A stretch of DNA of 64,000 bases from Nitrosomonas sp. JL21. GTDB taxonomy: Bacteria > Pseudomonadota > Gammaproteobacteria > Burkholderiales > Nitrosomonadaceae. The notes under the pieces are model-generated. The model had not been told where the DNA came from and made no database searches. It worked only from the letters and a program-made list of their open reading frames with translations. Position 1 is the first letter of the stretch. Each line of letters opens with the position of its first letter. The DNA lies in NCBI RefSeq assembly GCF_009833095.1, contig NZ_QRCB01000007.1, forward strand, positions 1-64,000. Reading direction: 5' to 3'. Of this stretch, positions 10,565 through 19,301 are shown piece by piece. The position numbers were made by a program, and so were the translations under genes.

Positions 10565-11863
10565 GTGGCAGAACTAAAAAAAGTACTCATTCCTGATATT
10601 GGTGATTTTAAGGACGTTCCCGTCATTGAAGTGCTGGTGAAAACTGGTGATGTGGTTAGCGCCGAGGATTCGTTGATTACGCTGGAATCCGACAAGGCCA
10701 CCATCGAAATTCCGTCTCCGTTTTCAGGCTCCATCAAAGAATTGTTTGTTCAAGTGGGTGATAAAGTTGCCGAAGGTTCGGTGGTGGCTACGATCGAGGT
10801 TCCTGAACAACGTTCGATTGAGAAAGACCGGCCTACTCCTAGCGACAGCATTTCAGAAATTCCAGTGAAACAATCGGAAACTTCTGTGCGGCAACCGGCT
10901 GTGAACTCGGAATTTGGCAAACCGAAGGAGACAACGCCAGCAACTCAGACGACCTCGCTGGCTCATGCAAGCCCTTCGATTCGGCGTTTTGCGCGGGAGC
11001 TTGGCGTCAATCTCAATGCCATCACCGGCAGCGGTCCGAAACACCGTATTTTGAAGGAAGATATCCAAGCGTATGTCAAAAATGAATTGTCAAAAAGCCG
11101 CGGCAATGGCAACGGATCAGCGTTTGATGTACTACCGTGGCCGCAAGTTAATTTTGCTAAATTCGGCCCCATCGAGCTAAAGCCATTAAGCCGCATCAAG
11201 CAAATTTCCGGGGCGAATTTGCATCGAAATTGGGTCATGATTCCCCATGTCACCCAGTTTGATGAAGCGGATATCACCGATCTGGAAGCGTTGCGAAAAG
11301 AATTCAATGAAAAGGAAAAGAAAGTGAAACTAACACTGTTGGCCTTTTTAATGAAAGCATTGGTTGCGTCGCTGAAGAAGTTTCCGGAGTTTAATGCGTC
11401 AATGGATAATGCTGTGGATGGTGAAATTAATTTGATCATTAAACACTATCATCACATCGGATTCGCGGTGAATACGGTGAATGGACTGGTTGTGCCGGTC
11501 ATCAAGGATCTTGATCAAAAGGGAATCATCACCATTGCAGAAGAATTGGTTCAGCTTTCAGCACTGGCACGCGAAGGAAAGCTGAAACCGGTCGATATGC
11601 AGGGCGCCAGTTTTACCATTTCCAGCTTGGGTGGAATCGGTGGCACAGCATTCACACCGATCATTAATGCGCCTGAAGTAGCTATTCTAGGAGTTTCTAA
11701 AGCAAGCATTAAGCCCGTATATCATGGCGATCAGTTTGTCCCTCGTTTGATGCTTCCTTTATCGCTTTCCTATGATCATCGAGTAATCGACGGCGCAGCA
11801 GCAGCGCAATTTACGACGCACCTGTCCGAAGTATTGACCGATATGCGCTTGGCATTGTTGTGA
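10565..11863 (+). CDS. aceF: Dihydrolipoamide acetyltransferase (E2 of pyruvate dehydrogenase)
   Basis: The start is GTG at 10565 with TTTGAGGAAT upstream, giving 432 residues. Domains in order: one lipoyl domain (about 5-77) with lipoyl Lys44 in ESDKATIEIPSP; a flexible linker rich in Pro/Thr/Ser (80-135); a peripheral subunit-binding domain (about 138-174, SIRRFARELGVNLNAITGSG); and the catalytic domain (200-432) with the active-site motif SYDHRVIDGAAAAQF near the C-terminus. Many enterobacterial AceF proteins carry three lipoyl domains, so this is the short single-lipoyl architecture. It forms the complex core and transfers acetyl groups to CoA. It is probably co-transcribed with aceE. Confidence 0.97.
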   Translation: MAELKKVLIPDIGDFKDVPVIEVLVKTGDVVSAEDSLITLESDKATIEIPSPFSGSIKELFVQVGDKVAEGSVVATIEVPEQRSIEKDRPTPSDSISEIPVKQSETSVRQPAVNSEFGKPKETTPATQTTSLAHASPSIRRFARELGVNLNAITGSGPKHRILKEDIQAYVKNELSKSRGNGNGSAFDVLPWPQVNFAKFGPIELKPLSRIKQISGANLHRNWVMIPHVTQFDEADITDLEALRKEFNEKEKKVKLTLLAFLMKALVASLKKFPEFNASMDNAVDGEINLIIKHYHHIGFAVNTVNGLVVPVIKDLDQKGIITIAEELVQLSALAREGKLKPVDMQGASFTISSLGGIGGTAFTPIINAPEVAILGVSKASIKPVYHGDQFVPRLMLPLSLSYDHRVIDGAAAAQFTTHLSEVLTDMRLALL

Positions 11864-11920
11864 TTCAGGGCATGGATTGAAATATCGCACAGAAGGCTTG
11901 GCACCATTAAAATATATTCA

Positions 11921-12574
11921 TTGATCGGTATTTATGGCGGTACATTTGATCCCATTCATTACGGCCATTTACGTATTGCAGAAGAATTAGCGGAATTGAT
12001 TGACTTGTCTCGCGTCATCTTTGTTCCGTCTGGGACTCCTCGATTGCGTGCTGCTCCGGTTGCCTCAAGAAATCACAGGTCGTATATGGTCAGCTTGGCT
12101 ATTTACGGTAACGGAAAATTTTTATTGGATGAGCGTGAAATTCATCGTAACGGAATCAGTACCACGGTTGAATCTTTGCGTGAATACCGTAATGAAATTG
12201 GAGATAGCTCCGCGCTTTGTTTTTTATTGGGAATAGACGCCTTTATCAAGATCAATCAATGGTATAACTGGCAGTCATTATTCGATTTATGCCATATTAT
12301 TATCGTTCCGCGTCCAGGGTATTCTTTTATTGATGATGATCATTACTTACATGATGACATCAAAAAAGAACTGATATCGCGCAATGTCAAGAATCCACGG
12401 GATTTGACACTTCAAGCGAATGGTTTTGTCTATTGCGCACATACTTCGCTGCTTGAGATATCAGCTTCGTATATCCGATCATTGATTCGGGATGGAAAGA
12501 GCATTCGCTACTTATTGCCAGATAATGTGTCTAATTTTATTAAAGAAAATGGCTTATATATTGAGAAAAAATGA
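11921..12574 (+). CDS. nadD: Nicotinate-nucleotide adenylyltransferase
   Basis: NadD adenylates nicotinate mononucleotide on the way to NAD. The N-terminal IGIYGGTFDPIHYGHLRIAEEL holds the nucleotidyltransferase GGTFDPIHYGH motif, and the C-terminal ISASYIRSLIRDGKSIRYLLP is the second family motif. The only conventional start is TTG at 11921, giving 217 residues, but it has no ribosome site. A good AGAAGG at 11891-11896 is instead placed 9 nt before an in-frame ATT at 11906, so a rare ATT start adding five residues is possible. The stop overlaps rsfS by 4 nt (ATGA). This starts the conserved nadD-rsfS-rlmH-maf-rng cluster. Confidence 0.95.
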   Translation: MIGIYGGTFDPIHYGHLRIAEELAELIDLSRVIFVPSGTPRLRAAPVASRNHRSYMVSLAIYGNGKFLLDEREIHRNGISTTVESLREYRNEIGDSSALCFLLGIDAFIKINQWYNWQSLFDLCHIIIVPRPGYSFIDDDHYLHDDIKKELISRNVKNPRDLTLQANGFVYCAHTSLLEISASYIRSLIRDGKSIRYLLPDNVSNFIKENGLYIEKK

Positions 12575-12891
12575 ATTCAGAAGAGCTTGTGAGAACAGTT
12601 GTTGATGCACTTGAAGATATTAAAGCTTATGATATTGATGTCATTGAGGTTTCTAAAATAACATCATTATTTGAATATATTATCATTGCAAGCGCAGATT
12701 CTACCCGGCAAACCAAATCACTAGCCAATAATGTCCAGGAAAAAGTAAAAGCAGCAGGAGGACATATTTTCAGCGTGGAAGGCGAGAGATCGGGAGAATG
12801 GTTATTGGTCGATCTTGGCGATGCCATTGTGCATATCATGCTGCCCGCCGCTCGTGAATACTATAATTTGAAAGCGCTGTGGTCTAGGTGA
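12571..12891 (+). CDS. rsfS: Ribosomal silencing factor RsfS
   Basis: The 106-residue protein is the usual size for RsfS (DUF143/Iojap). The family binds ribosomal protein L14 on the 50S subunit and blocks subunit joining when nutrients run short. Recognisable segments are ALEDIKAYDIDVIEVS, the FEYIIIASADSTRQTKSLA block and the C-terminal GEWLLVDLGDAIVHIMLPAAREYYNLKALWS. It is translationally coupled to nadD through an ATGA overlap. Its place between nadD and rlmH is conserved across proteobacteria and supports the call. Confidence 0.96.
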   Translation: MNSEELVRTVVDALEDIKAYDIDVIEVSKITSLFEYIIIASADSTRQTKSLANNVQEKVKAAGGHIFSVEGERSGEWLLVDLGDAIVHIMLPAAREYYNLKALWSR

Positions 12892-12940
12892 ATACTGATT
12901 CGGTGCAGCGATTTGATACGCTGGAAGATGTTTTTGTCCT

Positions 12941-13411
12941 ATGAAATTCTTTATACTCGCAGTCGGTAACAAAATGCCGGATTGGATCAAGGTGGGTTAT
13001 CTTGAATATATTAAACGCTTGCCTCGCGAAATATCGGTTCATTTGTTAGAAATAAAACCTGAAAAAAGAATTTCCGGTAAGCAAACTGAGCAGTTATTAA
13101 GTGCTGAAAGTCAACGAATACGCGCGGTACTGCCATTGCATTGCCGCATCATAGTACTTGATGAGCATGGCGAGCAATATCCTACCATCAAGTTTGCGGA
13201 TGAAATCAAGCGGTGGACGATAGAAGGTAACGACCTGGTATTCATCATTGGCGGTGCAGATGGATTACACGCTGAGATTAAACGGATGGCTAGCGACAGA
13301 ATTGCATTATCGAAGATGACTTTGCCACATGGTTTGGTCCGAGTACTCCTCGCTGAGCAATTATATCGTGCTGTTTCTATTCTCAATGGCCATCCTTACC
13401 ATCGCGCGTAA
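12941..13411 (+). CDS. rlmH: 23S rRNA pseudouridine-1915 N3-methyltransferase RlmH
   Basis: The 156-residue SPOUT-class methyltransferase modifies pseudouridine 1915 in helix 69 of 23S rRNA on the 70S ribosome. The N-terminal [20 protein letters not shown] and the SAM-binding trefoil knot [18 protein letters not shown] followed by [17 protein letters not shown] and the terminal GHPYHRA are characteristic. It is full length. It lies 50 nt after rsfS and about 95 nt before maf. Confidence 0.97.
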   Translation: MKFFILAVGNKMPDWIKVGYLEYIKRLPREISVHLLEIKPEKRISGKQTEQLLSAESQRIRAVLPLHCRIIVLDEHGEQYPTIKFADEIKRWTIEGNDLVFIIGGADGLHAEIKRMASDRIALSKMTLPHGLVRVLLAEQLYRAVSILNGHPYHRA

Positions 13412-13505
13412 ATAGTTTTCATAGTTCTACGCTATTATCATTCCATTGATGAGATAATGCCGGGACGCAAGTAATCAAGTCAATTAAAATTTTAAGCCTT
13501 GTCTC

Positions 13506-14129
13506 ATGATACTTTCCGATAACCAAATATATCTTGCTTCAAGAAGTCCGCGACGACGTGAATTGCTCAGACAAATTGGCGTGAGATTTAATCTTTTACT
13601 GATGAGGGAAACATTGGGTCGTCCGATCGATATCGATGAACAACCCTTCGTGGGAGAAACGCCGACTGATTATATTTATCGAGTCGTTCAATTCAAAGCG
13701 AATGAAGGCTGGAAACGAATTCTGCAACGTAAATTTCCAGTTCTGCCTGTGCTGGTTGCCGATACCATAGTAGCATTGGATGGATGTATTCTAGGAAAGC
13801 CAAAGGATATTCTACAAGCAGAAGAAATGCTGAGAACGTTATCGGGACGATCGCATCAGGTGATGACAGCAATCGGTGTAGGCATCAAAGATAAGGTACA
13901 AATACGCTTGTCGACATCAACCGTACGGTTTCGTGAGATCAGTGAACGTGAAATTCGAAAGTATCTCGGACAGAATACTATGCTGGACAAAGCAGGTGCA
14001 TATGCCATCCAAGGGATGGCAGCCGCGTTCATTGTCGAGATATCAGGAAGTTACAGTGGAATTGTGGGGTTGCCACTGTATGAAACTGCGCAGTTGCTGG
14101 AAGAAGCTGGAATAGAGCTTTTTCCGTGA
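13506..14129 (+). CDS. maf: Maf-family nucleotide pyrophosphatase
   Basis: The 207-residue protein begins IYLASRSPRRRELLRQIGVRF, the defining Maf motif with the SxRRxELL phosphate-binding loop. It continues with VLVADTIVALDGCILGKPKD, containing the catalytic Asp, and YAIQGMAAAFIVEISGSYSGIVGLPLYET. Maf proteins hydrolyse non-canonical or pyrimidine nucleoside triphosphates such as dTTP and UTP. Between nadD-rsfS-rlmH and rng it corresponds to the YhdE-type enzyme. An insertion of about ten residues (QRKFPVLPV region) makes it slightly longer than typical members. Confidence 0.94.
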   Translation: MILSDNQIYLASRSPRRRELLRQIGVRFNLLLMRETLGRPIDIDEQPFVGETPTDYIYRVVQFKANEGWKRILQRKFPVLPVLVADTIVALDGCILGKPKDILQAEEMLRTLSGRSHQVMTAIGVGIKDKVQIRLSTSTVRFREISEREIRKYLGQNTMLDKAGAYAIQGMAAAFIVEISGSYSGIVGLPLYETAQLLEEAGIELFP

Positions 14130-14236
14130 GTATTCGCTTATCGACATTCAGCGGATAGTTTTTCGATTACTGCGTGATATGAGTAAAAATGTAATCAAGT
14201 ATTAAAAAAATTCAAAGAATAGTTTGCATTAACCCC

Positions 14237-15691
14237 ATGAATAACGAAATTCTTGTCAATATCACCCCTCAAGAAACTCGAGTTGCGATACTTGAACAGG
14301 GTGTTACTCAAGAGCTTCATATCGAACGAACAAGTGGCCGGGGTATCGTTGGGAATATTTATAACGGTCGCGTCAGTCGGGTTTTACCTGGTATGCAATC
14401 GGCTTTCGTGGATATTGGGCTTGATCGAGCTGCATTTCTGCATGTGGCTGACATTTGGAGCTCGGAACAGGACAGTGAGGCCAGTAAACCGATTGAGAAA
14501 TTGTTGTATGAAGGTAATAGTATATTGGTACAGGTTATCAAAGATGCGATTGGTACCAAAGGAGCGCGACTATCTACTCAAATCAGTTTGGCGGGGCGTT
14601 TTCTGGTTTATTTGCCCCAAGAATCACATATTGGTATTTCTCAGCGAATTGAAAATGATAGCGAACGCGAATTATTGCGGGACAAATTACAGCAACTATT
14701 GCCATCGGAGGAAGAAGGAGGCTACATCATTCGGACGATGGCTGAAACAGCGGATGAGGATGATCTGCGTGCAGACCTTGAGTATCTGCATCGACTTTGG
14801 CACGATATTCAACATAAATCCCAAACCATCGCAACGCCCATGCTGCTTTACCAAGATCTAGATTTGAGCCATCGCATGCTGAGAGATTTTGTCAATGAAG
14901 ACACGGCACGCATTTTTGTAGATTCACGCGAGAATTATCAGCGGCTGATAAAATTTGCGCAAAGCTATATGTCGTATATTGTTGAGCGACTTACTCTGTA
15001 TACCGGAGATCGTCCATTATTCGATTTGTACGGTGTTGAAGAAGAAATTGGGAGGTCTTTGGCGAAGCGGGTTAACTTGAAGTCCGGTGGATATCTGATT
15101 ATTGATCAGACAGAAGCATTGACCACAATGGATGTGAATACGGGTGGGTTTATTGGTGTGCGCAATTTCGACGACACTATTTTTAAGACCAATCTTGAAG
15201 CAGCTCAGGTTATTGCACGCCAGCTTCGTTTACGCAACCTCGGTGGGATCATTATCATCGATTTCATTGATATGGATTCAGAAGAGCACAGGGCTGCAGT
15301 ATTAACTGAACTTAATAAAGCGCTACTTAAAGATCGCACTCGAATTACTGTGAATGGATTTAGTGCGCTTGGGTTGGTTGAAATGACACGTAAGCGTACG
15401 CGTGAAAGCCTTGCGCATATTTTGTGTGAACCCTGTCCGACGTGTCAGGGGCGAGGAGAGATTCGCACAGCACAGACGATTTGCTACGAAATATTACGTG
15501 AGCTTTTACGAGAATCGAGACAGTTTGAGGCGAATGAATTTCGGATTCTTGCGTCGCAACAGGTGATTGATTTATTCCTTGATGAAGAATCCCAAAGTTT
15601 GGCGCAATTAGGTGATTTCATAGCTAAACCCATCCGTTTGCAAGTTGAAGAATCCTACACCCAAGAGCAATATGACGTTGTTCTCATGTAA
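14237..15691 (+). CDS. rng: Ribonuclease G
   Basis: The 484-residue protein starts MNNEILVNITPQETRVAILEQG, typical of RNase G, which trims the 5' end of 16S rRNA and degrades some mRNAs. An S1 RNA-binding domain spans about 37-130 (GNIYNGRVSRVLPGMQSAFVDIG). The catalytic DNase I-like region includes the metal-binding aspartates in TTMDVNTGGFIG and IIIIDFIDM. The zinc-link cysteines are in CEPCPTCQGRG near residue 400. It lacks the long C-terminal scaffold that would mark RNase E. It closes the nadD-rng cluster. Confidence 0.97.
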   Translation: MNNEILVNITPQETRVAILEQGVTQELHIERTSGRGIVGNIYNGRVSRVLPGMQSAFVDIGLDRAAFLHVADIWSSEQDSEASKPIEKLLYEGNSILVQVIKDAIGTKGARLSTQISLAGRFLVYLPQESHIGISQRIENDSERELLRDKLQQLLPSEEEGGYIIRTMAETADEDDLRADLEYLHRLWHDIQHKSQTIATPMLLYQDLDLSHRMLRDFVNEDTARIFVDSRENYQRLIKFAQSYMSYIVERLTLYTGDRPLFDLYGVEEEIGRSLAKRVNLKSGGYLIIDQTEALTTMDVNTGGFIGVRNFDDTIFKTNLEAAQVIARQLRLRNLGGIIIIDFIDMDSEEHRAAVLTELNKALLKDRTRITVNGFSALGLVEMTRKRTRESLAHILCEPCPTCQGRGEIRTAQTICYEILRELLRESRQFEANEFRILASQQVIDLFLDEESQSLAQLGDFIAKPIRLQVEESYTQEQYDVVLM

Positions 15692-15747
15692 TATTTTCTG
15701 GGAAAGCAGACTAAACGCCTCGAATGGCGTGTGAAATCAGTGCATCG

Positions 15748-16178
15748 GATATAATCATAATAGACACTACGACTCACACCCATGAGTTGGCATATCAAGC
15801 CAACCGTAGGTCTTCTTCTTTTGGGTGATGAACGAATACTTCACTTCGTTTCTTTCGCTTCAATCTCCGTCGCTTCCTTTGTATTTCCCTCTCCAGCTCA
15901 AGCTGCTTGATTTGCGCCTTCAATTGCCGGATTTTTTCCTGCTCAGGCGTCAGCTTTTTATTTCCCCGAACGCTCGATCCACATCGTCCCTCTGGTATTT
16001 CCTGATCCACCTCCTCAGCATATCGGTTGTGATCTCAAGATTTCGAGATACTTCTGCCGTCGTGTAACCCTGATCTAATACCAGGCAGATCGCATTTAAT
16101 TTGAATTCTTTTGTATATCGCTTCCTCGCTATCATTTCTTCCTCCAGGTACGCTATTTTCTCTTAACTGGAGTGTCCA
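15748..16178 (-). pseudogene. Decayed IS3-family insertion sequence remnant
   Basis: On the minus strand, 16135-15953 encodes the start of an OrfA helix-turn-helix transposase subunit (RKRYTKEFKLNAICLV ... ISRNLEITTDMLRRWIRKYQ type). The reading then passes to another frame at the RAF/RGNKKLTPEQEKIRQLK junction (near 15960). It shifts again where EREIQ should run into KEATEIEAKETK (near 15880), so at least two single-base losses have broken orfA. Remnants of orfB (VGLICQLMGVSRSVYYDY) follow down to about 15748. The right end keeps the IS3-type terminal repeat TGGAGTGTCCA at 16168-16178. No left end or orfB catalytic region remains. Confidence 0.85.
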
Positions 16179-16856
16179 GCTTCATTAAATCACGTCATAT
16201 CCTATGATCTTTTTAGCCTTTTCTAATGGTTTTTCTTATTTTTTTTAAGGATTATTTTTATTTTGGAGATCAACTCAGTATGAGTTGATAAATGTAATTT
16301 TTATATTTAGAGCAAGTTCATTTGACATTTTTAAGATGATGCTCTGCAAAAATGCAAATTAAGAAGAGAAGTTTGTTTCGTTTTTTTTATCTTTTTATCA
16401 CTTCACTTACTTGAGGGTTTTCTATTAATTATTTTAAGGAATTTGATAAGCGTCTAAGGGTTTTACTTATTATGGATAAGTAATTCACCAGATTCGTATA
16501 ATGGTTTTGCTTATTTTGAACAATGGTTTTACTTAGTAATGCTAATTAATTTACCTGCTAATGTTAATAGTTTTACTTATTTAATAATAATGGTTTGCCT
16601 AATATACAAGGTAATTCTTCCGAGCTACGATTAGTCCAAGCTTATTTAATGAAGGTTTTCTATCTTGTGGGCAAAAATAGGAAATGCTTGATGATCTGTA
16701 AGGTAATTGTATTGATAAAAAATAAACAGATTTTCAAATGGTTGCCTCTTATGAATACAGAAAGTTCTTCACATAGCTAGTTGACTACAAGAAGCTGATT
16801 TATATTGAGGTTTTTTTGTAGTTTATCACTAAAAGTTTACGAGAGAGAGGTAATTT
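16179..16856. other. AT-rich intergenic region upstream of the SulP transporter
   Basis: Nearly 680 nt between the IS remnant and the transporter start, with no convincing gene. It contains the 22-bp tandem repeat array described separately and an isolated extra copy of its motif (AATGGTTTTTCTTATT, 16225-16240). Confidence 0.6.
16456..16610 (+). repeat. Degenerate 22-bp tandem repeat array
   Basis: Seven consecutive units begin at 16456, 16478, 16500, 16522, 16544, 16566 and 16589, a step of 22 bp with one of 23. Most share AATGGTTTTRCTTATT at their left end; units 2 and 5 keep the phase but have diverged (AAGTAATTCACC, AATTAATTTACC). The period of about two helical turns would place all copies on one face of the DNA. 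This is compatible with cooperative protein binding ahead of the SulP gene, but it could equally be neutral tandem-duplication debris next to an IS remnant. Confidence 0.65.
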
Positions 16857-18194
16857 ATGGCAACAAGATCAGATGACGACTCGATAGTCTCACAGCAAAA
16901 AAGCGTAGAGATTGTTAAAAAAGAAGGGTCAGCTGCTTTCCAATCGCAATATTTTTTTCGTGATACTGCTGCAGGACTTATAACTGGAGCAATGGCTATT
17001 CCATTAACGATTGGTATCGCAATTATGTCGAATTATCCGATCAAGGTTGGGTTGGCTACGGTAGCTTTTGCTTCCTTAATCGGATGGATAAATGCTTGGT
17101 TCAAACCAGGTAATTTTATTGGTTCTCCAGGTATTGCTGCAGGCTTGGCGCCAGTACTGGCGATGGGGGTAGCTGCTTTCGGTGTTCAGAACATGGCATT
17201 TTGTATTTGTATGACTGCTGTTATGCAAGCCATTATTTGGAAATTCAATTGGCAGCGATATTTGCTAGTTGCAGTCCCGGTATACCTGGTTGAAGGACTG
17301 TTGGCAGGTGTCGGTTTAAAGATTCTACTCAAGTTCTCAGAGTTTACATATGAAATACCTGCAGAATTAGTGACAGAAGATTTTTGGAATGAGGCGCGTA
17401 TCCAGATGGCTGCAATATCGGCAGGCGGTCTCGCTTTATTTTTGCTCCTGTTCTCTAAGTTTAAAGACACGCAGCCGGCGATTCCTTACTTCGCAATCAT
17501 TATTGGCGGTGTGGTCTTGGCGCAATTTGTCTCTGTACCGATGATTTCTGTAGAAGACATTCCTCTTGAATTGAGATTACCGCTTCCGAGTGAAGATACG
17601 ACAATACTGATGCTGGCTTACATGATATTTTTCTGCGCAATGCTGGCAATTGTGGATGTGATTGAACAGGTTATGAGTAATGCGGCAATCGAGAAAATTG
17701 ATCCATTGAAACGTAAAACTAATAGTAATAACAGTTTGTTTGCAATCTGGATTGCTAATTTAGGTTCTAGTTTCTTTGGTGGCATGACTAATTTAGATGG
17801 TTTGGCTAAAAGCACGACAAATAAATTAGCGGGTGCTATGACCAAATTTTCAGTATTGATTATTGGCTCAGTAGTTTGCTTCTTCACTTTTAACACACAT
17901 TATTTAGATTACCTTCCCAAATTTGCATTAGCGGCGATTATGTTGTTTACCGGTTATAAGATGATTGCTGGTCTTGTACATGTTACACATTATGGTCCTT
18001 ACGCATTAATGCTGGCTTTTTTGACGGCTGGTTTGGTTTACAAAGTGGGAATTTTTGAAGGATTGTTAATTGCAATGGCAGTGCATGGTGTTATTCATTA
18101 CTTGGTGTATACCAAACATGAAAATATGCCAGGTAGATCAGTTATTAAACGGTATTTTGATAATCTGAAAAAAGATAACAGTAATTTGCAGTAA
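16857..18194 (+). CDS. SulP-family inorganic anion transporter without STAS domain
   Basis: The 445-residue protein has a soluble N-tail of about 30 residues and then 10-12 hydrophobic segments. The first, FFRDTAAGLITGAMAIPLTIGIAI, matches the SulP/SLC26 entry helix, and FIGSPGIAAGLAPVLAMGVAA matches the SulP substrate-binding half-helix region. SSFFGGMTNLDGLAKSTTN corresponds to the conserved TM10 block. It ends shortly after the membrane domain and lacks the usual C-terminal STAS domain. SulP proteins move sulfate, bicarbonate or related anions; in an autotroph bicarbonate is attractive, but the substrate cannot be read from the sequence. A uspA gene follows, as is common for such transporters. 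AGAGAGAGG precedes the ATG. Confidence 0.85.
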   Translation: MATRSDDDSIVSQQKSVEIVKKEGSAAFQSQYFFRDTAAGLITGAMAIPLTIGIAIMSNYPIKVGLATVAFASLIGWINAWFKPGNFIGSPGIAAGLAPVLAMGVAAFGVQNMAFCICMTAVMQAIIWKFNWQRYLLVAVPVYLVEGLLAGVGLKILLKFSEFTYEIPAELVTEDFWNEARIQMAAISAGGLALFLLLFSKFKDTQPAIPYFAIIIGGVVLAQFVSVPMISVEDIPLELRLPLPSEDTTILMLAYMIFFCAMLAIVDVIEQVMSNAAIEKIDPLKRKTNSNNSLFAIWIANLGSSFFGGMTNLDGLAKSTTNKLAGAMTKFSVLIIGSVVCFFTFNTHYLDYLPKFALAAIMLFTGYKMIAGLVHVTHYGPYALMLAFLTAGLVYKVGIFEGLLIAMAVHGVIHYLVYTKHENMPGRSVIKRYFDNLKKDNSNLQ

Positions 18195-18268
18195 AAGATG
18201 TCGGTTTAAGCTTAACGTTTTAAACACATTCAAGATTAAACAGGTAATTGATTATAGGAGAATTCATC

Positions 18269-18376
18269 ATGTATAAAAAAATATTAGTTTCTGTGATTAA
18301 ACAATATTTTGTGTATTTGAAAAAAGAACAAAGCGGTAATTTAAGAGAAAAATTACCATCTCATAATTTGTCTTAA
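18269..18376 (+). CDS. 35-codon ORF resembling a truncated UspA start
   Basis: The ATG is preceded by ATAGGAG at good spacing (18254-18260). The peptide begins MYKKILVSV, very close to the start of the downstream UspA protein (MYKKVMVAVDGSE), then diverges into IKQYFVYLKKEQSG and stops. It is most simply the relic of a duplicated uspA whose body was lost. The intact ribosome site leaves open that a short peptide is made, perhaps as a leader. Confidence 0.4.
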   Translation: MYKKILVSVIKQYFVYLKKEQSGNLREKLPSHNLS

Positions 18377-18450
18377 ATCAATTAGTGCTCAGTAATTGAA
18401 AAGTAGCTTTTTAGAAATAAGCAGAAACAACTCAATAAGAGATTATTTGA

Positions 18451-18855
18451 ATGTATAAAAAAGTGATGGTTGCTGTCGATGGCAGCGAAATAGCAAAGCG
18501 AGCTTTATCCGAAGCAATAAATATAGCAAATACCTACAACGCAGCTCTTTGTATCGTTCATTGTATCGGCGATGAAAATGAAAGTGACAAGGAAAAAGGT
18601 AACGAAATATTAGAGCGAGCCAAATCAGATACTAACACTTTGACTGTCGAGACCCGTTTGCTTGTCGCTGAAGCGGAGTATGGTTTGAATGGTATTGCTG
18701 AAGCTATTGCTGCTGCTGTTTATGATTGGAAAGTTGATCTATTAGTAGTAGGAACTTCGAACCGTCGCGGATTGGAACGTTTTTATGTAGGATCAGTTGC
18801 TGAGCAATTAGTTACGAAAGTTGATTCATCCATATTGTTAGTAAGACCTGAATAA
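18451..18855 (+). CDS. Universal stress protein, UspA family
   Basis: The 134-residue single-domain Usp begins MYKKVMVAVDGSEIAKRAL with the conserved Asp. Near the C-terminus it carries LLVVGTSNRRGLERFYVGSVAEQLV, a version of the ATP-binding G-2X-G-9X-G(S/T) motif, and ends SSILLVRPE. Such proteins are cytoplasmic, often nucleotide-binding dimers induced by starvation or stress. Placement after a SulP transporter suggests a regulatory partnership with it, as seen for fused SulP-Usp or transporter-Usp pairs. That link is inferred from context only. Confidence 0.93.
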   Translation: MYKKVMVAVDGSEIAKRALSEAINIANTYNAALCIVHCIGDENESDKEKGNEILERAKSDTNTLTVETRLLVAEAEYGLNGIAEAIAAAVYDWKVDLLVVGTSNRRGLERFYVGSVAEQLVTKVDSSILLVRPE

Positions 18856-18925
18856 GGATGAAAATAGATTTATTTCGTTAGATGTAATTATTTTTTAATA
18901 TTTTTTCCTTAATACGGAGACTATC

Positions 18926-19159
18926 ATGACAACAAAGCAAGTATTTATTATTTCTGCTACTGCAATTGGTATTACATTGATCGGTCTGCTATCGATGTTT
19001 GAATTAACCCATTATCTTATGAACTGGCTCATTACAGATGGTAAGTTAGGATTATCTCTTTTTGTGCTTTATTTGCTGAGCGCCGTAAAATTTGAAGCTC
19101 CAAGAACCAGCATTTATAGAACCTACTATTTAAGCGCATATAGACCAAGTACAAATTAA
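18926..19159 (+). CDS. Small membrane protein of unknown function
   Basis: The 77-residue product starts after ACGGAGA with suitable spacing. Residues 6-28 (VFIISATAIGITLIGLLSMF) form one membrane helix and residues 44-53 (GLSLFVLYLLSAV) a shorter hydrophobic segment; the tail PRTSIYRTYYLSAYRPSTN is polar and Tyr-rich. I do not recognise a family. It follows sulP and uspA in the same direction and may belong to that group. Confidence 0.6.
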   Translation: MTTKQVFIISATAIGITLIGLLSMFELTHYLMNWLITDGKLGLSLFVLYLLSAVKFEAPRTSIYRTYYLSAYRPSTN

Positions 19160-19182
19160 TATATGTAATTTGGCTATTTAAT

Positions 19183-19253
19183 CGCTTCGGGCTTAATTCA
19201 TTGCAGATTGAAGATCGAAGTTAACACCCCGCTGCTTGCGGCGGGGTACTTTA
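19183..19253 (+). repeat. Structured repeat, short copy (CGCTTCGGG ... GCGGGG family)
   Basis: CGCTTCGGGCTTAATTC at the left, then GCAGATTGAAGATCGAAG, then the stem-loop CCCCGCTGCTTGCGGCGGGG (19227-19246). The same order of blocks recurs at 19593-19692, with an extra middle section there. The hairpin, followed by TACTTTATTA, could act as a terminator for the upstream genes. Confidence 0.6.
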
Positions 19254-19301
19254 TTAGGTTGATACCGTTGAATAAATAAGCTTATGAATTAAATATTAAT
19301 T

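Noticed and set aside
10963-11439. 158-codon minus-strand frame
   Set aside because: Antisense shadow of aceF with Ser-rich low-complexity content and no ribosome site.
16456-16610. CRISPR array
   Set aside because: Units are contiguous 22-bp copies with no unique spacers, and no cas genes are nearby.
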